Source: an uncultured Bacteroides sp. (lineage in GTDB: Bacteria > Bacteroidota > Bacteroidia > Bacteroidales > Bacteroidaceae). From it: a DNA stretch of 35,020 nucleotides. Of the stretch, positions 1-6,995 are shown piece by piece (within the stretch, counting starts at the first letter, position 1; each line of letters starts with the position of its first letter). The notes under the pieces are model-generated. The model worked only from the letters and a program-made list of their open reading frames with translations, did no database searches and was not told the origin of the DNA. The DNA lies in NCBI GenBank assembly GCA_900555635.1, contig USLU01000051.1:1-35020 (forward strand). The letters are read 5' to 3'. A program made the position numbers and the translations under genes.

Positions 1-21
1 CTTCGGTTAACTTCACATATA

Positions 22-29
22 CAAATATA
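22..29 (-). promoter_or_regulatory. Possible leftward promoter (-7 motif TATATTTG)
   Basis: Read on the minus strand this is TATATTTG, a match to the Bacteroides -7 consensus TAnnTTTG, with a TTTG 22 bases upstream that could serve as the -33 element. It would drive a gene beyond the left edge. The spacing is slightly long and the downstream gene is not visible, so this is a motif match only. Confidence 0.35.
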
Positions 30-81
30 AAGGTTTAAACTGACATATAGTCAAATAATCACCTTAAAAAATAGAAATAAA

Positions 82-117
82 GAGATGTTTTACATCATAA
101 TGTAAGAAGAGCATCTC
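82..117. repeat. Nested inverted repeat
   Basis: An outer pair GAGATG/CATCTC (82-87, 112-117) encloses an inner perfect pair TTACAT/ATGTAA (90-95, 100-105) around a 4-base loop. No T-run follows on either strand, so it does not look like an intrinsic terminator. It lies between the terminator of the HU-like gene and a possible leftward promoter, and could be an operator or an mRNA leader structure for a gene beyond the left edge. Confidence 0.4.
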
Positions 118-205
118 CATATAGATCCATTTGTTATAAATAACAAATCAAATTGTTTTATGTTCGCATTTATTTTTTTAAGAAATGCTTTACTGACATA
201 TATAC

Positions 206-253
206 AATAAAAGATGCACAGATCACCGATCATAAATCGATTCTCTGTGCATC
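206..253 (-). terminator. Intrinsic terminator of the HU-like gene
   Basis: GATGCACAG (213-221) pairs perfectly with CTGTGCATC (245-253). Read on the minus strand, the stem is followed directly by TTTTATTG. It starts 42 bases past the stop codon of the HU-like gene, as expected for its rho-independent terminator. Confidence 0.75.
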
Positions 254-294
254 ACTACTACTCTAAAGACACTTTTAAGACAAAACTAACTAAA

Positions 295-792
295 TTATGC
301 AGCCGGATCCGGTGCTTCCCCGTTATCTCCCTTACCATCATCACCGGAATCAGGATTGCCACCATTATTACCACCGTTACTACTTCCATCCGTATAATCC
401 GTTTCAATCTCCACACGACGGGTGATACTCATATCTTCCAACGTATCCTTAAAGATTTTTCCCGGATAAAAAATAATTTTTCTTTGAACGATCGACTTGG
501 ACGAAACATCTTTCTCATCATCCGCACTCTTGGCACGGATAGTAGGACTGAAAATACCGAACTCACCCAACTGAACGCTCTTTCCATCGTCAATATCCTC
601 GGCCATTTTATCTACCAGACCGCTGACCACCAAATCAACCACCTTACGATGGACACCACAAAGCTGACTCACCTTGCGACACATCTTTGCAAAATTCACC
701 TTACCGGAACGAACCGATTTTGCTACATACTTTTCGTTTTTGTCCTTGTCAAAACCGAACACACGTTTTGTTACTACATACTCTAAAGCCAT
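295..792 (-). CDS. HU-like DNA-binding protein
   Basis: A 165-residue protein of the Bacteroidetes HU/IHF-like DNA-binding family. The N-terminal 120 residues or so carry the HU-type fold; the visible signature is the strand motif VQLGEFGIFSPTIRA, followed by an I-x-F-x-PG segment. The last 30 residues are a low-complexity tail rich in Gly, Asn and Asp, common in this variant and probably disordered. It is longer than classical HU (about 90 residues), so it is the accessory type rather than the housekeeping nucleoid protein. From general knowledge, this type is often found near DUF4248 genes and N-acetylmuramoyl-L-alanine amidase genes; a DUF4248 gene lies upstream here but no amidase is visible. 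It has its own promoter motif and terminator, so it is probably transcribed alone. Its DNA target and role are unknown. Confidence 0.88.
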   Translation of the reverse strand: MALEYVVTKRVFGFDKDKNEKYVAKSVRSGKVNFAKMCRKVSQLCGVHRKVVDLVVSGLVDKMAEDIDDGKSVQLGEFGIFSPTIRAKSADDEKDVSSKSIVQRKIIFYPGKIFKDTLEDMSITRRVEIETDYTDGSSNGGNNGGNPDSGDDGKGDNGEAPDPAA

Positions 793-864
793 AATTGTTA
801 AAGTTTAAATGGTTAAAAAAATAAAGGTTATCTATTTGTCATTCTCTTTGTTTGAATGACTCTG

Positions 865-872
865 CAAAGATA
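865..872 (-). promoter_or_regulatory. Promoter -7 motif of the HU-like gene
   Basis: Read on the minus strand this is TATCTTTG followed by CA, an exact match to TAnnTTTG. It lies 72 bases upstream of the HU-like start codon, implying a leader of about 65 bases. No clear -33 TTTG is visible; a set of phased repeats occupies that region instead. Confidence 0.55.
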
Positions 873-893
873 TAACAGGGCAGATACCGCTCA

Positions 894-924
894 GTCCCCT
901 TTTGTCCCTTTTATGTCTCCTTTT
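894..924 (-). repeat. Three phased copies of AAAAGGnGAC
   Basis: The plus strand shows GTCCCCTTTT (894-903), GTCCCTTTT (904-912) and GTCTCCTTTT (915-924). The starts are 10 and 11 bases apart, one copy per helical turn. The array sits just upstream of the -7 motif of the HU-like gene, where a -33 element or an activator site would be. It may be a protein-binding array; this is inferred from position and phasing. Confidence 0.45.
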
Positions 925-1093
925 AACAACCTGAAACTTACAATTACTTAGGCATAAACATCTATTAGACAGCGTTCTATATGAATTAATTATTTTTTCT
1001 GTAAATCAGCGTTCAACAAGATACTGAACCTGCCAACGGATGGGACTCCTGTTTCAGTCCGCATTTGCAGAACAGATTCATCCGGTTTATTTT

Positions 1094-1541
1094 CTATTCC
1101 ACAGGAGTTAATTTGTGTTTTTGAAGTGTATCACAAACAGGAGGCCATATAGGCAGACACACTATCCCTTCCTTTACGCATAGGTTCCTAGGATGAATCA
1201 CATAGCATTCTCCTATGCGCTGATAAAAACTCTCGTTGAACCTGATAAGCGAACAAATGGTATACTTGTCATTCGATTTTACCTCTATTGGAAAAGTTTT
1301 ACATTTTAGGATAAGTAGCCCGGTATCACCCATATAGTACTTCACATAAGTCCTGTCTTCATTCAGCGAGAGTCCCAACCGAGTCACTTACCTTATTGAA
1401 ATCCATCAAAAGATAGCTTCGGTATTCATTCTTTGTGAACTCTTCCACAAGAGTGGATTTACCTATCCACCGGGCACCTTCTATTAGAAGTGCCTAAGTG
1501 CCTGCCGCCTATCGTTTCCAAACAAACAGTTTGTTATACAT
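1094..1541 (-). pseudogene. Remnant of AAA-type ATPase with DUF4143 C-terminus
   Basis: Two pieces of one gene family are joined here. The upstream piece (about 1541 to 1390, minus) begins MYNKLFVWKR, meets two in-frame TAG codons, then continues with ALLIEGARWIGKSTLVEEF, which contains a P-loop (GARWIGKST). The downstream piece (1387 to 1094, shifted by one frame) encodes YYMGDTGLL and PIEVKS followed by a stretch ending near LPIW, matching the C-terminal part of the DUF4143 half of these proteins. Intact members are about 380-430 residues, so roughly 250 or more residues between the P-loop and the C-terminal part have been deleted. Stops, frameshift and deletion together mean it is not functional. 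The parent would be a cytoplasmic ATPase of unclear role, widespread in Bacteroides. Confidence 0.8.
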
Positions 1542-1810
1542 TTTAGTTTAAATATCATGTTATTCACTATTTATCATCTTATCAATACACAAATTGAATA
1601 CTATATTCCACAATACGCACTTTCCCGTATTAGATTTGCATCAGCCCGATAAAGTGTACCAACTAAGAAAGTACATATTATTTATATAACATTATTTTAC
1701 CACTTCACATGTGTAACAAAACAAAATTCAAGTCAGAAACATCCCCTTACACAGAAAAAAGCTGATCTTTTATATCAAATCCCCGTCAACGTTTCTAATA
1801 AATTCTTGCA

Positions 1811-1849
1811 CCGTTTATTATAAACGGTATCCGAGTTTATTATAAACTC
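1811..1849. repeat. Two perfect 17-bp palindromes, 22 bp apart
   Basis: CCGTTTATTATAAACGG (1811-1827) and GAGTTTATTATAAACTC (1833-1849) are each perfect palindromes around a single central T. They share the 13-base core GTTTATTATAAAC, and the centres (1819 and 1841) are 22 bp apart, two helical turns. This is the geometry of a double operator for a dimeric repressor, for example of an Xre or toxin-antitoxin type, but no such gene is present nearby. Neither palindrome is followed by a T-run typical of a terminator. Confidence 0.7.
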
Positions 1850-1888
1850 TAACTTCCCTTTTCCATAGAAAGCAATCGAATATATACA

Positions 1889-1926
1889 ACAAAAAAGGCT
1901 GCAAAACTCCTAGAAGTTTGCAGCCT
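1889..1926 (-). terminator. Intrinsic terminator of the DUF4248 gene
   Basis: On the minus strand AGGCTGCAAACT pairs with AGTTTTGCAGCCT across a short loop and is followed by TTTTTTG. The hairpin begins 28 bases after the stop codon of the DUF4248 gene. It is a textbook rho-independent terminator. Confidence 0.85.
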
Positions 1927-1953
1927 CAAGCCCATTGGCGGGTTACTTATACC

Positions 1954-2175
1954 CTAATCCTCATAAGGATCTCCTAGATGTTTTGTTATAATCTTATACT
2001 GTTTTGCAGTCAGATACCGATGATTATACGGCAAGTAACCTGTTGGTATAAGTTCTTTGACCAACGGGTTGCAGTCTTTAATCCATCGGCTCAGACAACG
2101 CACTGCATTTTTACTAGTTGTACATCCGGGGAAGTACATCACAGCGAGTACGGCAAAAGATAAGAATCGTTTCAT
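1954..2175 (-). CDS. DUF4248 family small protein
   Basis: A 73-residue protein. The pattern LAVMYFPG near the N-terminus, then AVRCLSRWIKDCNPL, then a GYLP turn, then LTAKQYKIITKHLG and DP near the end matches what I recall of DUF4248, a small Bacteroidetes family. Known members have a helix-rich layout suggesting DNA or protein binding, but no function is established. The N-terminus looks superficially like a lipoprotein signal (YFPGC), but the same residues align with the conserved LAxLYFP of the family, so I prefer a cytoplasmic protein. It has its own strong promoter motif and terminator. It is usually seen in Bacteroides cassettes together with an HU-like gene, and one lies 1.2 kb downstream here on the same strand. 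Confidence 0.72.
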   Translation of the reverse strand: MKRFLSFAVLAVMYFPGCTTSKNAVRCLSRWIKDCNPLVKELIPTGYLPYNHRYLTAKQYKIITKHLGDPYED

Positions 2176-2217
2176 TCGTTTTTAGTTTTTTATTCGTTGT
2201 TTTATGTTTCACATCTA

Positions 2218-2248
2218 CAAATATACAACATAAAAAAGCCTTTGTCAA
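2218..2248 (-). promoter_or_regulatory. Promoter of the DUF4248 gene
   Basis: On the minus strand TTG (2246-2248) is followed after 20 bases by TATATTTG (2218-2225), the standard Bacteroides -33/-7 pair with normal spacing. The start codon is 43 bases downstream of the -7 motif. Confidence 0.7.
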
Positions 2249-2264
2249 GTCCTAAGAGACTACA

Positions 2265-2288
2265 GGCGTTCATTAATAAATGAACGCC
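2265..2288. repeat. Perfect 10-bp hairpin
   Basis: GGCGTTCATT (2265-2274) and AATGAACGCC (2279-2288) form a perfect stem with the 4-base loop AATA. There is no T-run on either strand. It sits just upstream of the DUF4248 promoter and about 155 bases beyond the end of the HTCS gene, so it may slow or end HTCS transcription, or serve as an operator for the DUF4248 gene. Confidence 0.45.
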
Positions 2289-2344
2289 ACACATAAGCCA
2301 CTGTGTATCATATCCTTACTAATAAAGATTCACCTATAATGCCT

Positions 2345-2454
2345 GAGGATACTAATCTGTCTCCAGCTACAAAGAGTGTTTTGACTGCTATGGAGTAGAT
2401 GCAGTGATGATTGGCCGTGCCAGCTTCGGTCGTCCATGGATATTCAAGAAAGTT
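2345..2454 (+). pseudogene. Fragment of tRNA-dihydrouridine synthase (dus)
   Basis: From 2365 the plus strand reads in one frame YKECFDCYGVDAVMIGR followed by ASFGRPWIFKKV. The blocks DAVMIGR and GRPWIF are hallmark motifs from the C-terminal third of the FMN-binding TIM barrel in DusB-type enzymes. Just upstream, in another frame, DTNLSPA resembles the DI(N/T)SP motif that normally comes before, which implies a frameshift near 2365. Only about 35 of roughly 330 residues remain and there is no start, so it is a dead fragment. Dus reduces uridine to dihydrouridine in tRNA. The fragment overlaps, antisense, the last codons of the HTCS gene, so it marks a recombination junction at the PUL edge. 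Confidence 0.75.
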
Positions 2455-5400
2455 CTCCGTTCATATTTTCCTCGGTATCAACCTTCCCTGCACTTTTCCT
2501 GTATTGAGAAGGAGATTTACTAAATGAATTCTTGAAACACTTACTAAAATAAAAGGGGTCATTAATACCTACCTGAAAACCAATTTCTGATACATTCATT
2601 TCGGTCGTTAGCAACAGTTCTGCAGCCTTCTTCATTCTAAGTACTCGCACGTACTCATTAGGAGAGCAACCTACAATACCTCTTAGCTTGTTATAAAACG
2701 TAGTACGTCCGATATTCAATGCCGAAGTATACGATTCAAGTTTGAACTCAGCATCACCCATATTCTTCTCTACGATGGCATTTACTTTATCCAAAAACGC
2801 TTTATCCCTGTCAGTGGCACTTATCAGCGGCTGTAACGTACCCGGCTCAGTAGCAAATTTTCGTTGTAATTTCTCACGTTGTTCAACCAATTTCACAATA
2901 CGAGCCAATAAATATTTCATACTAAAAGGCTTCGTTATATAAGAATCCGCTCCGGCTTGAATACCTTTCAACTGATGTTCCTCAGATGAATAAGCCGTTA
3001 ATAAGATTACAGGAATATGACTAATGTTGAAATTGGCCTTTAAACGCTTTGTAAATTCCAACCCATCCATCTCTGGCATCATCACATCACAAACCACAAT
3101 ATCCGGCTGTTCCCCTATTAACTTTTCAAGTCCCTCTACTCCGTTAGAAGCCGTCGACACAGTAAAATACTTCCCAAGTTGAGCTTCAATAAGGTTACGG
3201 ACATCATCGTCATCATCAATCACCATCACTTTATATTCTTTAAAAGGTTTATTTACCGATGTTCCTAGAATTTCTGCCGCACGTTCCTCTGAAATAGATA
3301 TATCAGTAGTCAGTTCCGTCATCGCAATTTCTTTATCTTCCTTTATAGTCTCTATAATGTCGGCAGGGTCATAATTTTCATCCGACATCGGGATAGTAAG
3401 TGAGAAGCAAGCACCTCCCAACAGCGAATCCACATAAGTTACCTGTCCTTTATGTACCTTAGCCAATTCCGCGGTCAAATGTAATCCGACACCAGTTCCC
3501 TCCGATGCATAATGAATCTGTTCAAAACGTACGAACAACATTTTTTGCTTATCAACAGACACTCCCGGACCATTATCCGAAACACTCATCGTAAAGGTGT
3601 CATTTACCACTGAAAAGTCAAGTTTCATCACAATCTTACCCCCTACTGGAGTATTCTTAAAAGCATTGGACAAAAGATTATAAGCAATCTTATCCATTTT
3701 ACTCCTATCAAGTAGCATAGTCTGTACAGGTTTATTAGATTCAAACAGGTATTCTATTTGCTTCCTGGCAGCCATATCCTTAAACGTCAGATAAATATCA
3801 TAAAAGAAGCGTTTCGTATCTGTTCGCTCAAGTTTTAGTTCCATCTTATTATTCTGTAAACGACGAAATTCCAATAACTGATCTACCAATCGGAGCAAGC
3901 GCCCCGAGCTTTTTGAAAGCAGACTCAACTGTTTACTTACAGAAGAAGGCAGATCTTTTTGATTAACCAAATCCTCAATCGCCCCACGAATAATCGTCAA
4001 CGGAGTACGAAACTCATGGGATATATTCGTAAAAAAACGCAATTTATACTCGGTCAATTGTTTCTCGACCTCCACTGCCATATTCAGACGATGCATCTTG
4101 AGAACAAGCCTCGATGTAAAATAAATGATGATTATCCCAAGGACAATATACAAAAGAATAGCTTCAGTAGACTCCCACCAAGGTGGAAGAATTATAATCT
4201 CCAAAGTTGTTTCCTGATCACTCCAAACTCCGAAACTATTGCATCCTTTCACTTTGAAAAGATACTTTCCCGGAGGAACATTTCTATATGCAGCTACATT
4301 ATTACGTGATGATCTATTCCAATTAGACTCATATCCGTCTAAATAATAAATATATTGATTAAGCTCGGGAGCATGGAAGTTCAGCATCGTACATTCCAAA
4401 TTAAAGGAATTCTGATTATATGCCAGAACCACCTTCCGGGTATTGATAATACTCTCAGTCAAAGGAGAATCCAGGCTTTCCGGTGTCACAGGATTTCCAT
4501 TAATCAAGAAACCGGTAATTGCCACTTTTGGAGCATATGTATCAAATGTAATACCGGATGGATTAAATGTATATACTCCGTTATAACTGCCAAACATCAA
4601 TTCTCCATTCTTTTTTTTCCAACAAGACAGCTCATTAAATATAGCAGCATGGCGGTTGTTTGAGAATATAAAATTCTCAAAACGCTTAGTATTTAAATTA
4701 AATTTCGAGATACCACTCTCCGTACTTACCCAAATAAACCCTTCTTCATCTTCCAAAATAGCTTGAATCGTTTCATTGGATAAACCGTCATCTGCCCCAT
4801 AATGTTCAAAAGTAGATTGTTCTAATGATTCCCCTTTCACTAACAAATTAAGTCCTCCTCCGGTAGCTCCTAACCAAATACGCCCTTTACTATCTTCAAA
4901 GACAACCTTAACCTCATTGTGCCCCAAAGATTGTTGATCTTCAGCATACAAATGCAAAACCTTAAAATTCTGTTGATCCTCTATCAATCCATCCGGATCA
5001 AAAACAATAACTCCATCATTAGTTCCTATCCATACAATCCCTGTCTTATCTTGAATAATAGAACGCATCATATTCTGATGTCTATTATCAAAACTGAATT
5101 GCTTGAACCTCAACTGTTCCCGGGAACCTTCCGCAAGATGCAGCCCTCCACCAAAAGTTGCTAGCCACATACGATTTTTACTATCGCGCATTATGGTAAA
5201 GATATTATTGCTCGAAGATGATTGCCTGGTCTGATCATTCAGCGTATATTCTTTTATTATCCTGTCTCCTTGAGGAGATAGAATTAATAATCCCCCTCCT
5301 TTTGTTCCCAACCATTTATAACCAAGAGTATCTTCAGCAATTGTAAAGGGTAAACCACCTGTAATACGATGCTTATATAACTGATGTAAAGTAGAATCAC

Positions 5401-6757
5401 AAACTTGCAAATTTCCATCACGCGTACCAAACCAATATCTTCCCTCTACATCCTGATAAATTAAACGAACAGCATTATCCCTATCAGCATTACCACCAGG
5501 AGTTGGATAAAATATATCAAAAGGATAATTGGTTAAAGAGATCTTATTCACTCCTCCCAACTCTGTACCTACCCAAACTTCTCCAGAAGTATCCTCAGTT
5601 ATACAGAGTAAGTAATTAGTGGATAAATCTTTATCGGCAGTATAATGGTATTTTTTTCCCGTATTCTCATCAACGGCAAATAGACCATTACCAAATGTAG
5701 TTATCCAGATAATATCCCTTGAGTCATGATATATCTGGAAACGTTCCTGATTTATTAATGAAAGGACATCAGCAGGAATCAATGTCAAAGGCTCAAACGT
5801 ATTATCAGTATGATGTCTCCATAGCACTCCCGACATATTATATACCCAAATGTGCCCCTTATTATCAATATAGAAGTTCGCATTACGCGGACTTGTCCCC
5901 TGAAAGAATCTTTCTGGGGAAACCCATGTTTTATTAATAGTATCAAATACAAACATACGTTCATTTGTAGCAATCATAACCAATCCGTCATTTAACACAC
6001 ATGAGCGGGCATGTCTCGCAGGTTCCGTTTGTGTAGGAACAAATAAAATAGCAGGCAAGAAATATTTCCGCAAATTATCAAAAATCAGAATACGATCTCC
6101 AGCTATAAAATACAAATCATCTAATTCCTGTGCGCCCCAAAATGTTGTTCCCTCCAACATTGTATTCATCTTATCATGAGCTACCATGAACAATTCTTTA
6201 TCAGCTCCTATCCAAACTCTACGATCCGAATCTTCAAAGATAAATGTCACCGACTTATCCCGCAATTTCTTCTCTGTCGGTCTCCAAGAAACCAGTTCTC
6301 CATCTATGTGGCTCACACGACAACATCCTTTATCTCCCCACATCCACACATCACCATTAGAAGTAACCATTATTTGGCTAAAAATCTTAGTAGTATTCTG
6401 CGGATCATAATCAACAATTTTTTCCAATTTCATATCATAGCAGAAAAGAGTATTTGAGAAAGTACGTATCCAAATATAGCCATGTTTATCTTCGGTAATA
6501 CTGCGAATTCTACTATCCGGTGATGATTGAGAGGTGGCAATTCCCGGCTGTATCACAACAAAATCCTTTCCGTTATAACGATTCAAGCCATTAATTGTTC
6601 CCATCCACATAAACCCATGACTGTCCTGCATCATACATCTAATTGTATTCTGTGACAAACCGTTGCGATCTGTGATAGTACTGATATTTAAAACATCAAA
6701 AGCAGCTACTCGACTGCAAAAAAGCAAAAGAATTAGGATTATACGGGCACTCCACAT
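2444..6757 (-). CDS. Hybrid two-component system sensor-regulator (HTCS)
   Basis: A 1437-residue inner-membrane one-protein signalling system that senses a glycan fragment in the periplasm and activates PUL transcription. I chose the ATG at 6755-6757 because it is followed by a clear signal peptide (WSARIILILLLFCSRVAA); a longer reading frame adds 20 unlikely residues. Domains in order: two periplasmic beta-propellers of Reg_prop repeats (about 20-740, recurrent WIGT, WLGT and WMGT motifs), a Y_Y_Y domain (about 770-850), one transmembrane helix (about 865-886), HisKA with the phospho-acceptor H914 in ISHEFRTPL, HATPase_c with N, G1 and G2 boxes (NLLSNAFKNTP, DNGPGV, GTGVGLHL), a receiver domain with phospho-acceptor D1224 in VCDVMMPEMDG, and an AraC-type helix-turn-helix at the C-terminus. 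All catalytic residues look intact. The last few codons run into the dus remnant. It is the only regulator seen, so it probably controls the whole locus. Confidence 0.96.
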   Translation of the reverse strand: MWSARIILILLLFCSRVAAFDVLNISTITDRNGLSQNTIRCMMQDSHGFMWMGTINGLNRYNGKDFVVIQPGIATSQSSPDSRIRSITEDKHGYIWIRTFSNTLFCYDMKLEKIVDYDPQNTTKIFSQIMVTSNGDVWMWGDKGCCRVSHIDGELVSWRPTEKKLRDKSVTFIFEDSDRRVWIGADKELFMVAHDKMNTMLEGTTFWGAQELDDLYFIAGDRILIFDNLRKYFLPAILFVPTQTEPARHARSCVLNDGLVMIATNERMFVFDTINKTWVSPERFFQGTSPRNANFYIDNKGHIWVYNMSGVLWRHHTDNTFEPLTLIPADVLSLINQERFQIYHDSRDIIWITTFGNGLFAVDENTGKKYHYTADKDLSTNYLLCITEDTSGEVWVGTELGGVNKISLTNYPFDIFYPTPGGNADRDNAVRLIYQDVEGRYWFGTRDGNLQVCDSTLHQLYKHRITGGLPFTIAEDTLGYKWLGTKGGGLLILSPQGDRIIKEYTLNDQTRQSSSSNNIFTIMRDSKNRMWLATFGGGLHLAEGSREQLRFKQFSFDNRHQNMMRSIIQDKTGIVWIGTNDGVIVFDPDGLIEDQQNFKVLHLYAEDQQSLGHNEVKVVFEDSKGRIWLGATGGGLNLLVKGESLEQSTFEHYGADDGLSNETIQAILEDEEGFIWVSTESGISKFNLNTKRFENFIFSNNRHAAIFNELSCWKKKNGELMFGSYNGVYTFNPSGITFDTYAPKVAITGFLINGNPVTPESLDSPLTESIINTRKVVLAYNQNSFNLECTMLNFHAPELNQYIYYLDGYESNWNRSSRNNVAAYRNVPPGKYLFKVKGCNSFGVWSDQETTLEIIILPPWWESTEAILLYIVLGIIIIYFTSRLVLKMHRLNMAVEVEKQLTEYKLRFFTNISHEFRTPLTIIRGAIEDLVNQKDLPSSVSKQLSLLSKSSGRLLRLVDQLLEFRRLQNNKMELKLERTDTKRFFYDIYLTFKDMAARKQIEYLFESNKPVQTMLLDRSKMDKIAYNLLSNAFKNTPVGGKIVMKLDFSVVNDTFTMSVSDNGPGVSVDKQKMLFVRFEQIHYASEGTGVGLHLTAELAKVHKGQVTYVDSLLGGACFSLTIPMSDENYDPADIIETIKEDKEIAMTELTTDISISEERAAEILGTSVNKPFKEYKVMVIDDDDDVRNLIEAQLGKYFTVSTASNGVEGLEKLIGEQPDIVVCDVMMPEMDGLEFTKRLKANFNISHIPVILLTAYSSEEHQLKGIQAGADSYITKPFSMKYLLARIVKLVEQREKLQRKFATEPGTLQPLISATDRDKAFLDKVNAIVEKNMGDAEFKLESYTSALNIGRTTFYNKLRGIVGCSPNEYVRVLRMKKAAELLLTTEMNVSEIGFQVGINDPFYFSKCFKNSFSKSPSQYRKSAGKVDTEENMNGELS

Positions 6758-6781
6758 GGTGTTTTGATTTAAAGAATAACG

Positions 6782-6789
6782 CAAATATA
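6782..6789 (-). promoter_or_regulatory. Promoter -7 motif of the HTCS gene
   Basis: On the minus strand this is TATATTTG followed by CG, matching TAnnTTTG. It lies 24 bases upstream of the chosen ATG, which supports that start: the longer reading frame would begin upstream of this promoter. No convincing -33 element at the ideal distance was seen. Confidence 0.55.
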
Positions 6790-6847
6790 AACGATAATAT
6801 CGAAAAATCCTGCACAAAATCCCTAAGAATATGGCATTTTATGCATG

Positions 6848-6885
6848 TTTGAACTGGGGTACATGGAAATGTACAGCCGTCAAGG
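6848..6885 (+). promoter_or_regulatory. Candidate HTCS operator, copy 1
   Basis: A 38-bp element upstream of the fimbrillin-like operon. In order it contains TTTGAAC, GG, TACAT, AAATGTA and AAGG. The same layout occurs upstream of the SGNH esterase gene at 26813-26850, with 27 of 38 bases identical and no gaps, and more weakly upstream of susC. TACAT and ATGTA form an inverted repeat around four bases. GGTACAT also recurs as a direct repeat at 6858 and 6884. It ends 20 bases before the -7 motif. The link to the HTCS is inferred from its presence at several promoters of the same locus. Confidence 0.5.
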
Positions 6886-6905
6886 TACATTATAAGCAAA
6901 TCGCA

Positions 6906-6913
6906 TACCTTTG
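6906..6913 (+). promoter_or_regulatory. Promoter -7 motif of the fimbrillin-like operon
   Basis: TACCTTTG matches TAnnTTTG and lies 82 bases before the start codon of the first gene. The candidate operator lies directly upstream, where an AraC-type activator would be expected to bind. Confidence 0.5.
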
Positions 6914-6995
6914 CTCTATACAAAGTCAGAGAGACCTATAAATAAACAGGGAATATATAACAACCACATTATTTATATATAAAACAGTAACGTTT

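Larger units (their letters stand above)
1542..1953. other. Intergenic stretch with operator-like palindromes and a terminator
   Basis: No coding sequence is recognised in these 412 bases. They contain two perfect 17-bp palindromes at 1811-1849 and the terminator of the DUF4248 gene at 1889-1926, both listed separately. The rest is AT-rich and unremarkable. Confidence 0.6.

Noticed and set aside
214..786. A 190-codon plus-strand open frame over the HU-like gene
   Set aside because: It is antisense to a recognisable HU-like protein, has no family motifs, and its product is a low-complexity Thr/Ile-rich shadow.
1954..2175. Lipoprotein reading of the 73-residue protein (FPGC as lipobox)
   Set aside because: The same residues align with the conserved LAxLYFP region of DUF4248, and the short N-terminus is better explained by that family.
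4611..4618. Run of eight T bases in the HTCS gene as a phase-variation site
   Set aside because: It encodes three Lys codons and A/T runs of this length are common in such an AT-rich genome, so it is not notable alone.
6758..6817. Longer HTCS start adding 20 residues
   Set aside because: The extension precedes a clean signal peptide and spans the -7 promoter motif, so the start at 6757 fits better.
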